From NCBI RefSeq assembly GCF_002042965.1, contig NZ_MZNT01000018.1, positions 62,001-126,000 on the forward strand: a stretch of DNA of 64,000 nucleotides, in the 5' to 3' direction. The position numbers were made by a program, and so were the translations under genes. The notes beneath the pieces were generated by a model. The model ran no database searches. It was not told where the DNA came from and saw only the letters and a list, made by a program, of their open reading frames with translations. This document shows positions 50,538-58,578 of this stretch, piece by piece; position 1 is the stretch's first letter, and the number at the start of each line of letters is the position of its first letter. The DNA is from Paenibacillus sp. 32352 (lineage in GTDB: Bacteria > Bacillota > Bacilli > Paenibacillales > NBRC-103111).

Positions 50538-50927
50538 TTACATTCTTCTGGAATGCAGGCTGCGGCTCCAGTCATCCGATTCGGATTTGCTGATGATTTC
50601 GGTCATTCTAACGACGACGCCCTTGGCTTCATCTTCTCCATGGACTTCTATTAGCTGTTCGTACGTTAAATCGTTATGGATCAGCTTGCGTCTGACCATC
50701 GTATCGGTATACCATGCCTCCGTGATGGCAAAAAGGCCCTCTTTGGTGAGCCACACCTCATGATAGCAGCGTTCTTCCTCGTTGTGGGGCTTCATGGTCA
50801 TGTAGTATGCTGAAATAGGAATTCTTGGATCGGATATGCGTTGGTTAAAGACAGAGCCGGAAGAAACCGGTTGGCCGAAGGAGACGTATTTAGTCAGCTT
50901 TTTTATTAACAAATCAACGTGTTCCAA
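50538..50927 (-). CDS. Hypothetical cytosolic protein
   Basis: 129 residues from a TTG at 50927, 9 bp after AAAGGAG. Mixed alpha/beta composition, with segments HVDLLIKKLTKYVSFGQPV and RCYHEVWLTKEGLFAITEAWYTDT. No membrane segment and no family recognised. The C-terminus is polar (SESDDWSRSLHSRRM). It converges on the GGCT-like gene with only 4 bp between stops. Confidence 0.65.
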   Translation of the reverse strand: MEHVDLLIKKLTKYVSFGQPVSSGSVFNQRISDPRIPISAYYMTMKPHNEEERCYHEVWLTKEGLFAITEAWYTDTMVRRKLIHNDLTYEQLIEVHGEDEAKGVVVRMTEIISKSESDDWSRSLHSRRM

Positions 50928-51138
50928 TGACTAGCTCTCCTTTCAATAGTTCTAAATAACTAATATTGCTAAAGAAATGATAAAATCCGATTGCTGCTTT
51001 ATTGTAGCATAGTTCTAATGGAGTAGAAAACTAATTTTTCCAACTGAAGATGTAGAAGTTTGTATTTTTGCACCGAAATGAGGTTGGAAAATGATATAAT
51101 GATAAGCAAATTGCTGAGGAAATTGAGGGGAAACCTGC

Positions 51139-51519
51139 ATGTCCGATTACCGTATTTTATTAGCGGATGATGAATTAGCGCTTCGTTTTTTATTGACTGA
51201 GACTTTGACGGATGAGGGATATGACATTACGGAAGCCGAGGATGGAAAACAAGCGCTGTCCCATATACAAAGCACGCGTTATGATCTTATTATTCTCGAT
51301 TATATGATGCCGGAGCTGACGGGTGTAGAAGTATGCGAATGGCTGCGTACCCACGACAATCCCAATCAAGCCGCTCCGGTAATCCTGTTGACAGCCAAAG
51401 CGCTGGAAAAAGACCGGGAGCGGGCAAAACAGGCCGGGGTCAGCACATATATCGTAAAACCGTTCAGTCCCCTTCAATTGATTGAGGTGGTGCAGCAGCT
51501 AATAGAAGGCGGACCGTAA
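51139..51519 (+). CDS. Single-domain response regulator (CheY-like)
   Basis: 126 residues, receiver only: acidic pair D10-D11, phospho-acceptor D54 in IILDYMMPEL, and conserved Lys in YIVKPFSP. GAGGGG precedes the ATG, and TATAAT lies about 45 bp upstream. It lies 35 bp before the diguanylate cyclase gene, so the two should share a phosphorelay. No histidine kinase is in the neighbourhood. Confidence 0.9.
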   Translation: MSDYRILLADDELALRFLLTETLTDEGYDITEAEDGKQALSHIQSTRYDLIILDYMMPELTGVEVCEWLRTHDNPNQAAPVILLTAKALEKDRERAKQAGVSTYIVKPFSPLQLIEVVQQLIEGGP

Positions 51520-51554
51520 CGTGCTACATATCATCTATTTTGAAATGACTGGAA

Positions 51555-53294
51555 GTGAAAGGTTTGCGTCAACTATCGCCTGAGGAACGCTTGCAAAAGG
51601 AAGCAAGACTGATGAAAGAAGGGCGTAAGCGGTATGTGAGTGAGCTCCGCAAACAGCTGAAGGAGCTGCATGACGTTAGTGAGGTTCATGAATCCGGGCG
51701 CACGCTTGCGGCAGCCAAGCGGATCTATAGATTGGTTCATACCATGAAAGGCAGTTCGTCTGTTTTCGGTTTTATGCGCATCGGTCTTGTAGCCGAGAAA
51801 CTGGTTCGCTTATGGGAATGGACTCAAAGGACGGACGACGGCTGGGATCATGCCCAAATCGCGGCAGAGTTCCAGCTCTGCGTACAGGCCGGGGCTAAGT
51901 GGAAGCAGCAGCTGCTGATGGAATTTGATCTTTACTGTCAGGAGATGGATTTGGACGAGCAGCAGGAGCAGTTCGGAAAAATTACGCTGGCGCCATCGGG
52001 AGGAAGACTGCTGATCATTGATGATGACGATGCTCTTCGTTCTTATCTGGTGAGGCGTCTTAAGCTCGAGGGCTATGAAGTGGACCATGCGTCGGACGTA
52101 GGGACCGCCCAGAAGCTGCTGCGAGAGCATAATTACGATTTGATTACATTGGATTTGATGATGTATCCGCAGTCCGGTTACGAATTGTTTGAATTCGTGA
52201 AGGAGGATCCTACGCTGAAATGGGTCCCGCTTGTGGTGCTTTCCGGACGGGACGATATTCACGATAAAGTACGCTGCTTTTATTTGGGTGCCGATGACTT
52301 TGTCACGAAGCCTTTTCAATATGAGGAGTTGAGCGCACGCATCTACAGCCTTCTGAAACGAACGAAAAATTTTGAGCAGATGGCTTTTCGCGACCCGCTG
52401 ACCGGGATCTATAACCGGCGCTTTTTCGATCATCAAATTCAAGTGGAGCTTCAGCGCATCAGCCGTTATCCGGCGCCGATCTCGCTTGTTTTTATCGATA
52501 TCGACAGGTTCAAAAGCATTAACGATACGCATGGCCACCATGTAGGGGATTTGGTACTACAGGGCTTGGCTCATATTCTGCAAAAAAATCTACGCTCCAC
52601 CGATCTGATCGCGCGCTTTGGCGGGGAGGAGTTTGTCGTGGTCCTTCCGGGAAGCACGGCTCAGGATGCGCAAAAAACGATAGAGTCCATCCTGCAGCAG
52701 ATTCGTACGGAGCCTGTGGCTCAGAACGATGGACAGACCTTCCATATTACGTTCTCGGCAGGCGTGTCCGCATGGTCCGAAGGGATGACGATTGAAGAAT
52801 GGATTCAGCGATCCGATGATGCGATGTATGCCGCCAAACAAGGCGGGAGAGACCGCGTGATGATTTATGTCGATGAGATGGGGGATCCGTGCAGCTCGCC
52901 ATCGGAAGGAACCGAGGAGCGCCGCCCGACGGTCTTGATTGCTGATGATGACCGCATTCTAAGGTCCATTCTGGTTTCGAAGCTGCAGCATCTTCCGGTG
53001 ACCTTCCTGGAAGCGTCGGATGGGGAAGAGGCTTACGGCATTCTAACACGCCAGTCCGTTGATGTATGTGTGCTGGACGGCGTGATGCCTCGTTTGGGAG
53101 GCTTCGAACTGCTGGAGCGATTCGGGCAGGAAGGCTCGATACCTCCGAATTTGTCCATCCTTATGCTCTCGGGGAGAAGCCGAGAGGATGAACCGGCGAA
53201 AGGGCTGCCTGCCGGAGTCGATATTTTCATGCATAAGCCGTTTTCCATGGTAGAGCTTGAGATGAAGGTGAAGCAGCTGTTGAAGCTGCCGTAA
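51555..53294 (+). CDS. Hpt-REC-GGDEF-REC diguanylate cyclase
   Basis: 579 residues from a GTG at 51555 (start uncertain; weak ribosome site). Domains: Hpt (about 35-125) with the phospho-His in LVHTMKGSSSVFG; receiver 1 (about 150-270) with IIDDDD and LDLMM; GGDEF (about 275-440) with active site GGEEF and an inhibitory RxxD site (RSTD) five residues before it; receiver 2 (about 455-575) with IADDD, VLDGVMP and the Lys in MHKPF. It should make c-di-GMP under phosphorelay control with product inhibition. Hpt plus two receivers in one chain without a kinase is notable. Confidence 0.9.
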   Translation: MKGLRQLSPEERLQKEARLMKEGRKRYVSELRKQLKELHDVSEVHESGRTLAAAKRIYRLVHTMKGSSSVFGFMRIGLVAEKLVRLWEWTQRTDDGWDHAQIAAEFQLCVQAGAKWKQQLLMEFDLYCQEMDLDEQQEQFGKITLAPSGGRLLIIDDDDALRSYLVRRLKLEGYEVDHASDVGTAQKLLREHNYDLITLDLMMYPQSGYELFEFVKEDPTLKWVPLVVLSGRDDIHDKVRCFYLGADDFVTKPFQYEELSARIYSLLKRTKNFEQMAFRDPLTGIYNRRFFDHQIQVELQRISRYPAPISLVFIDIDRFKSINDTHGHHVGDLVLQGLAHILQKNLRSTDLIARFGGEEFVVVLPGSTAQDAQKTIESILQQIRTEPVAQNDGQTFHITFSAGVSAWSEGMTIEEWIQRSDDAMYAAKQGGRDRVMIYVDEMGDPCSSPSEGTEERRPTVLIADDDRILRSILVSKLQHLPVTFLEASDGEEAYGILTRQSVDVCVLDGVMPRLGGFELLERFGQEGSIPPNLSILMLSGRSREDEPAKGLPAGVDIFMHKPFSMVELEMKVKQLLKLP

Positions 53295-53335
53295 GGCAGA
53301 ACCGCGTTCTAATTTCTAGAGCCGATATAAAAAGA

Positions 53336-53370
53336 ACACCCCCATGCTTCCAGAGGGAAGAAGGGGGTGT
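53336..53370. terminator. Bidirectional terminator between the cyclase and nrdB
   Basis: ACACCCCC (53336-53343) and GGGGGTGT (53363-53370), with inner CTTCC/GGAAG. T-rich sequence follows on both strands. Confidence 0.85.
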
Positions 53371-53377
53371 ATTTGTT

Positions 53378-54418
53378 TTACAGATCATCCCAGTTCATGT
53401 TGGATGATTTGCTGTAGTTCGTTACTTTTTGCTCGAAGAAGTCGGTTTTGATGCCGTTCATATTACTGAACGTTTCGACCCATTTCATCGGATGCTCCAC
53501 AACTTCCGGGAACAAAATTTCGAGACCGAGGTTTCTTAAACGCTCATTGGACAAGTACTTGATATATTGATCGATGATTTCGTTGCTGAGACCGCTGATG
53601 TTATTGTTGGTAATGTATTGGCCCCATTCGATTTCATGGTTCACGGCGGTTTTCATCATTTGACGAAGCTCTTCGATCAGCTCGTCGGTGAAAATATCCG
53701 GATTTTCCTTGCGGATTTCCCGGAAAATATTTTGGAACAACGCCAGATGTGTCAGCTCGTCACGCTGAATGTATTTGATTTCGGATACGGTGCCGAGCAT
53801 TTTGCCCTGACGTCCGAGCGCGTAGAAGAAGCTGAAGCCGCTGTAGAAGTAGATGCCTTCCAGAATATAGTTCGCCATAATGGTTTTCATCAGATTCTTC
53901 GTGGAAGGATCTTCGACAAAGTTTTCATACAGGTCGGTGATGAACCGGTTCCGGCGCAGCAAATGCTTGTCTTCACGCCATTGGTTATAGATATCGTCAC
54001 GTGCCTCGGCTGAAACTACGCTGTCGAGAATGTACGAGTAGCTTTGGCTGTGAACGGCTTCCTGGAACGTCTGTACCGTCAGGCACAGATTCACCTCGGG
54101 CGCCGTAATATACTCGTTAATGTTAGGCAGATTTGCCGTTTGCAGCGAATCCAGGAAGATCAGGAAGCTGATGATTTTGTCATAGCTTTGACGCTCATGA
54201 GGCGACAAAAATTTGTAGTCCTTGGCGTCCTGCGCCAAAGGAATTTCTTCCGGAATCCAGAAGTTGTTCATCATTGTGCGATACATTTTCGTCGCCCAAT
54301 CGTACTTCACGTTGTTCAGCTCAATCAGGTTCGTCGTATTGCCGCCGATCATGCGGCGTTTTCCCCAGTCACGGTCTCCGTGCTCGTTAAACAGTTTTTT
54401 CTTCTGTAATTGGTCCAA
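53378..54418 (-). CDS. nrdB: Ribonucleotide reductase class I, small (beta) subunit
   Basis: 346 residues from a TTG at 54418 behind a GGGGG stretch. Di-iron ligands: the Asp in FLDSLQT, Glu and His in FQEAVHSQSYSYIL (with the candidate radical Tyr), the Glu in LEGIYFYSGF, and Glu and His in RDELTHLAL. The C-terminal tail (NMNWDDL) should dock to the large subunit. It makes the tyrosyl radical for deoxynucleotide synthesis. It lies 465 bp after nrdA on the same strand. Confidence 0.93.
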   Translation of the reverse strand: MDQLQKKKLFNEHGDRDWGKRRMIGGNTTNLIELNNVKYDWATKMYRTMMNNFWIPEEIPLAQDAKDYKFLSPHERQSYDKIISFLIFLDSLQTANLPNINEYITAPEVNLCLTVQTFQEAVHSQSYSYILDSVVSAEARDDIYNQWREDKHLLRRNRFITDLYENFVEDPSTKNLMKTIMANYILEGIYFYSGFSFFYALGRQGKMLGTVSEIKYIQRDELTHLALFQNIFREIRKENPDIFTDELIEELRQMMKTAVNHEIEWGQYITNNNISGLSNEIIDQYIKYLSNERLRNLGLEILFPEVVEHPMKWVETFSNMNGIKTDFFEQKVTNYSKSSNMNWDDL

Positions 54419-54883
54419 GAAGAGCTACCCCCTAAATCCCCCTGCAAGGGGGACCCCATGGGGCTCTGCCCCCTGGACCCCCTCGGCTGTGGGAGTTACT
54501 TTTTGTTGGTTTGGAGCGCGTTCGTACCCCATCCCCCGGCTCTGGCTGCGCCATTTGCCGGGGGATGGGGTACACGCTTTACGTTGGTGCGATGGTGCAT
54601 TTTGGTGTTAGGTTGGTGCAATTGGGCGCTTACGTAAGTGCCTGTTCATTCGCTGACGCTTATGAACGGGGCACCTACACGCTTAACGTTTTGAGGGTTG
54701 GGGCAGGGGAGGAAGGGCGGGCAGTTCGCTATCGCTGCTGCCAAAAACCTAACCCCCCAGAACCCGAAAACCCGAAAACCCGAAAACCCGAAAACCAGAA
54801 AAGCATTAAGGGCGAGGCAGTACGCTTTGCTGCTGCCGGACCCTAATTGATGCCTAGCTTACTATGGCTGCAATATGATTTCA
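54419..54883. repeat. Repeat-rich spacer between nrdA and nrdB
   Basis: 465 bp without a credible gene. From 54425 it holds a C/G-rich palindromic block (CCCCCTGCAAGGGGG, CCCCATGGGG). A 17 bp perfect inverted repeat lies at 54524-54540 and 54557-54573, with a 16 nt loop. A second inverted repeat (GTGCC-GTTCAT / ATGAAC-GGGCAC) lies near 54630-54680. An 8 bp tandem repeat CCCGAAAA has four exact copies at 54763-54794 and one imperfect copy. The block resembles intergenic palindromic elements of Paenibacillus genomes. Confidence 0.75.
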
Positions 54884-57109
54884 TTATGCAGAACAGCTTA
54901 CGCAATCTTCCACTTCAAGGCTTTTATTCCGTACGTAGTATACGGTTTTCAAGCCGTTTTCCCAAGCGGCCATGTACAGCTCCAGGAATTCCTTGGCAGA
55001 AAGCTCAGGAGTGATGTACAGGTTGAACGATTGAGCCTGGTCAATATGACGCTGGCGTACGCCAGCGGCCTTGATGCTCCAATGCTGGTCGATACGATGA
55101 GCTTCCTTGTAGAACCACATCGTTTCGGCGTTCAGGTTTGGAGCGGTTTGCGGGATGACCGCATTTTTCTTTTCTTCTACGAAGAACTTGTTGAAGATCG
55201 GGTCGATACCTGCGGTAGAACCGGCGATCAACGAGGTAGAAGCGGTAGGAGCGATAGCGAACATCCAGGCGTTACGTACGCCGTGCTTGACTACCTGCTC
55301 TTTCAATTCGAGCCATTCCGGGCTGTTATAGCCGCGGTCATCGAAATAAGCGCCGGTTTGCCATTCGCTGCCCTCGAATACTTTGTAGGCGCCTTTTTCT
55401 TTGGCAATTTCCATCGAAGCTTTGATTGCGTAAAAGTTCATCCACTCATACACTTCATTAGCTTTAGCGATATGCTCATCGGATTCCCATTGAATCTTCA
55501 GCTGAGCCAGCATTTGATGATAACCGCTGGAGCCGAGGCCAACAGCGCGGTATTTTTTATTCGTAATTTCCGCTTGCGGGATCGGATAATGATTCAAATC
55601 GATGACGTTGTCCATCATGCGCATTTGCGTTGTAACGACGCGTTCGATATCTTCCTTCGTATACACGCGTCCCAGGTTCAGGGAAGACAGGTTGCACACG
55701 ACAAAATCGCCGCTCTTCACTTGATTCGTAATAATGCCGTCTTCATGGAAACTTTGAACCAGCTCGGTCGGGCTCATGTTCTGGCAAATCTCGGTGCACA
55801 GATTGGAGCAATAAATCATGCCCGCGTGCTTATTAGGGTTAGCACGGTTGACGGTATCGCGGAAAAACAGGAACGGAGTTCCCGTCTCGAACGAGCTCGT
55901 CATAATGCGCTTCATGATATCGATAGCCGGAATTTCTTCTTTGGAAATTTTATCGTCGTTCACGCAATCCCAGTAGCGGCGCTCCCATTCCTCGCCCCAG
56001 CTGTCCTCGATCGAGTAGCCTTTCGCTTTACGAACCTCATGAGGGTCGAACAAGTACCAGGTGCCTCTTTCCTTCACTGTTTTCATGAACAAATCCGGGA
56101 TACAAACGCCAGGGAAAATATCGTGAGCCTTCATACGATCGTCGCCGTTGTTAGTTTTCAGGTTCAGGAAATCGAGAATATCCTTGTGCCATACGTCCAG
56201 GTAGATAGCTACCGCACCGGAGCGGACGCCTAATTGATCTACGGCGATAGCCGTGTTGTTGTAGTTTTTGATCCACGGCACGACGCCGCCTGCAACGTTC
56301 TTATAACCGCGAATGTTGGAGCCGCGGCTGCGAACCTTGCCGACATAGATTCCCATGCCGCCGCCATGCTTGGATACCTGGGCGAAGCTTTGGTCCACGT
56401 TGTAAATGCCCCACAGATTATCCGGCACCGTATCGATAAAGCAGCTGGACAGCTGATGCAGCGGCTTGCGGGCATTGGCGAGCGTCGGTGTAGCGACGGT
56501 CATTTCCAGGTTGCTCAGCACATCGTAGAACTGCTTGGCCCATTTGAGCTTGTCCGTTTCCTTCATAGCCAGATGCATGGCGACACCCATGAACAGCTCC
56601 TGCGGCAGCTCCAGCACTTCTTTGTCCATGCCGCGAATCAGGTAGCGGTCAGCCAATGTTTTGAGACCGATATAGTTTAAGAGATAATCGCGCTCCGGTT
56701 TGATGTAAGCGCCCAGCTCTTGAATATCTTCCTTTGTATAATGCTCGAGTATGTATTTTCCATACAATCCCATATCAGTTAAGTAAGTGATGAGGGAGTA
56801 CAAGTCGCCATAGCCAAAATGGCCGTATTTACGATTCAAACGGGCTTCCTTGTACAAATCGTAGGTGAGAAGCTTCGCAGCGACGTACTGCCAGTTCGGC
56901 TGCTCGACGCTTGTTTTTTCCACGGCTACCTGGATAAGCAAACGCTGAATTTCTTTCGTTGAAATCCCGTTGCGGAACAAAGGCAGCAATGCGGTTTCCA
57001 GCTCGAGCTGATCGCATTCCGGATATGTTTCGCAAGCGAAATCGATAACCTTCTTCATTTTGGAGAAAACAAGCTCTTCTTTCGTTCCGTCTCTCTTTAC
57101 GATAATCAT
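54884..57109 (-). CDS. nrdA: Ribonucleotide reductase class I, large (alpha) subunit
   Basis: 741 residues with no intein. The N-terminal ATP-cone (about 1-90, MIIVKRDGTKEELVFSKMKK) gives overall dATP inhibition. Active-site Cys residues lie in LSSCFID, SNLCTEICQNMSP, and the second half-pair region FVVCNLSSLNLGR. The C-terminal EDCVSCSA carries the redox-active CxxC. AAGGAG precedes the ATG. It reduces NDPs with NrdB. An NrdR-type promoter lies upstream. Confidence 0.94.
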   Translation of the reverse strand: MIIVKRDGTKEELVFSKMKKVIDFACETYPECDQLELETALLPLFRNGISTKEIQRLLIQVAVEKTSVEQPNWQYVAAKLLTYDLYKEARLNRKYGHFGYGDLYSLITYLTDMGLYGKYILEHYTKEDIQELGAYIKPERDYLLNYIGLKTLADRYLIRGMDKEVLELPQELFMGVAMHLAMKETDKLKWAKQFYDVLSNLEMTVATPTLANARKPLHQLSSCFIDTVPDNLWGIYNVDQSFAQVSKHGGGMGIYVGKVRSRGSNIRGYKNVAGGVVPWIKNYNNTAIAVDQLGVRSGAVAIYLDVWHKDILDFLNLKTNNGDDRMKAHDIFPGVCIPDLFMKTVKERGTWYLFDPHEVRKAKGYSIEDSWGEEWERRYWDCVNDDKISKEEIPAIDIMKRIMTSSFETGTPFLFFRDTVNRANPNKHAGMIYCSNLCTEICQNMSPTELVQSFHEDGIITNQVKSGDFVVCNLSSLNLGRVYTKEDIERVVTTQMRMMDNVIDLNHYPIPQAEITNKKYRAVGLGSSGYHQMLAQLKIQWESDEHIAKANEVYEWMNFYAIKASMEIAKEKGAYKVFEGSEWQTGAYFDDRGYNSPEWLELKEQVVKHGVRNAWMFAIAPTASTSLIAGSTAGIDPIFNKFFVEEKKNAVIPQTAPNLNAETMWFYKEAHRIDQHWSIKAAGVRQRHIDQAQSFNLYITPELSAKEFLELYMAAWENGLKTVYYVRNKSLEVEDCVSCSA

Positions 57110-57335
57110 CTAAAACCTACTCCTTTTTTTGAGCGAAGATGGGAAAAATGCGCATTGAAAAAGCATGCAGCCCTGCTTAAAGCGGGCGCATGCCAGCAGC
57201 TAAGGTGGCCATGCATCGTTGTGGCGCGGGTTCCTTAAGGCCCATGGCTGAATCTATGAAACCGCGTGAAAGCGAAATGTGTCGTTTGTGAGAGATATTC
57301 CCACAATATATAGTTGTCTTTGAAGACATAAATAG
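57110..57335 (-). promoter_or_regulatory. Long nrdA leader
   Basis: About 225 nt lie between the predicted nrdA promoter and its ATG. The leader can form a hairpin with GCATGC arms (around 57162-57193) enclosing GCCCGC/GCAGGGC. No known riboswitch core was recognised. Confidence 0.35.
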
Positions 57336-57364
57336 AATTTACCTCAATATATGGTGGGTGTCAA
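57302..57364 (-). promoter_or_regulatory. nrdA: nrdA promoter with two NrdR-box-like sites
   Basis: On the minus strand TTGACA (57364-57359) and TAAATT (57341-57336) have a 17 bp spacer. Box 2 (CTCAATATATGGTGGG, 57343-57358 on the plus strand) fills the spacer. Box 1 (CACAATATATAGTTGT, 57302-57317) lies downstream. Their centres are 41 bp apart, about four helical turns, as expected for cooperative NrdR binding. Confidence 0.75.
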
Positions 57365-57688
57365 ATGAATATTTTTCGACAAGTTTCATGCCTTCCGAGG
57401 CCATTTGATAGGCTGTAAACAGCCGAATTCCTTTTGATAGGGGCGATTCCGAGCCTTCATCGGATGTAGCTTCTGCATAAAAAGATAGATTTTCAAGAAG
57501 AAAAATAGGAGCTTAGACCTACTAGCTTCTTCTGCCAAAAAGCTGATGCCAGTCCAATATAAGCAAGATCATAATGAGGAGCCATTTCGGATCATAAAAG
57601 GTTCAATAATGATGTTCACGAAAGGAAGGAATTTCTAACACGACAACGAATATATGTTCGTATATCTGAAAAGGTGGGAGGATCAAGG
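57365..57688. other. Intergenic stretch between nrdA promoter and methyltransferase gene
   Basis: About 320 bp with no gene supported. It contains a short hairpin (GGCTGTAAACAGCC at 57413-57426). The end forms the leader of the next gene, with GTGGGAGGATC before its ATG. Confidence 0.4.
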
Positions 57689-58300
57689 ATGTCGTTATCT
57701 TTCAAAAAAGAGCTGGCCCAAGCTTATGATGCGGATGCCGTACGCCGTTCACATTCATCCATGTCGGACTGGAAGGCAGTGGAAAGGGATTTGTTCATAG
57801 AGCGTCTGCGAAAAAATGGAGGAGGGAGCGTGCTTGAGATAGGGGCCGGGACCGGCAGAGACAGCTTTTATTTCCAGCAGTGCGGGTTGGAGGTGACCTG
57901 TATTGATTTATCCGAAGAAATGGTCCGTCATTGCAAGGAGAAGGGGCTGAATACGGCTGTGATGGACTTTTATCAGCTGGAGTTTCCTGACCGATCGTTT
58001 GACGCCGTCTATGCGCTGAACTGCCTGCTGCATGTGCCCAAACAAGAGCTGGGTCAGGTGCTTGCGGAAATTCGCAGAGTGCTTAAACCCAATGGCCTCT
58101 TTTATATGGGGGTATACGGAGGGCGCGACTCGGAGGGGATCTGGGAGAGTGACGTGTGCGAGCCGAAACGGTTCTTTTCGTTCTATACCGATGCGGCCAT
58201 TCAGGAGGCTGTGAAACCGTACTTCAAGCTCGATTCTTATCGCATAGTCCCTCTTCAGCAGGACGAGCTGCATTTTCAATCCCTCTTCCTATTACCATAA
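57689..58300 (+). CDS. Class I SAM-dependent methyltransferase
   Basis: 203 residues from the ATG at 57689, about 7 bp after GGGAGG. SAM motif I is VLEIGAGTGRDSFYF, the acidic loop is VTCIDLSEEMV, motif II is FDAVYALNCLLHVPKQE, and motif III is VLKPNGLFYMGVYGG. A general small-molecule methyltransferase; substrate unknown. No conserved partner genes are adjacent. Confidence 0.85.
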   Translation: MSLSFKKELAQAYDADAVRRSHSSMSDWKAVERDLFIERLRKNGGGSVLEIGAGTGRDSFYFQQCGLEVTCIDLSEEMVRHCKEKGLNTAVMDFYQLEFPDRSFDAVYALNCLLHVPKQELGQVLAEIRRVLKPNGLFYMGVYGGRDSEGIWESDVCEPKRFFSFYTDAAIQEAVKPYFKLDSYRIVPLQQDELHFQSLFLLP

Positions 58301-58309
58301 AAAAGAAGC

Positions 58310-58329
58310 CCTGCAGCTTTTGCTGCAGG
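58310..58329 (-). terminator. Hairpin with T-run on the minus strand
   Basis: CCTGCAGC (58310-58317) and GCTGCAGG (58322-58329), loop TTTT. On the minus strand GGCTTCTTTTTTATGG follows. It ends minus-strand transcripts of the ABC exporter gene and may also serve the methyltransferase gene. Confidence 0.7.
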
Positions 58330-58375
58330 ACAAGTTATTAAAAAACTGGTTTTGCACGAACGATGCTGCAAACGG

Positions 58376-58497
58376 AGGCGGGGTATGCCTTGGAGGAGCG
58401 ATAGCGACCGCCTCTGTTCTCGGAAAATACCCGCTGTAGAGCGAATATAATCGAAATTTTCCGAGAACAACCGTGGCTGGAGGGGCATACCCCACCG
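58376..58497. repeat. Long palindromic intergenic element
   Basis: Outer arms GGGGTATGCC (58380-58389) and GGCATACCCC (58484-58493). Inner 14 bp arms TGTTCTCGGAAAAT (58415-58428) and ATTTTCCGAGAACA (58456-58469). The element can fold into one long cruciform or RNA hairpin with an unpaired middle. No protein is coded. Confidence 0.75.
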
Positions 58498-58578
58498 GAG
58501 GATGATAGCACGGGTTCAAGTTTTACTGGTTTTTGAACACTCTCCCCGAGGCACTCGCTGCGGGACTTCTTTTCCCCC

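Noticed and set aside
54763..54802. CRISPR-like repeat
   Set aside because: The 8 bp units are directly adjacent with no spacers; this is a simple tandem repeat.
54410..54846. Short plus-strand frames in the nrd spacer
   Set aside because: They translate the palindromic and tandem repeats (Pro/Cys/Gly-rich, then repeated PENPKTRKP) and have no ribosome sites.
54875..56233. 452-codon plus-strand open frame across nrdA
   Set aside because: It is antisense to the highly conserved ribonucleotide reductase gene, and has no ribosome site or recognisable domains.
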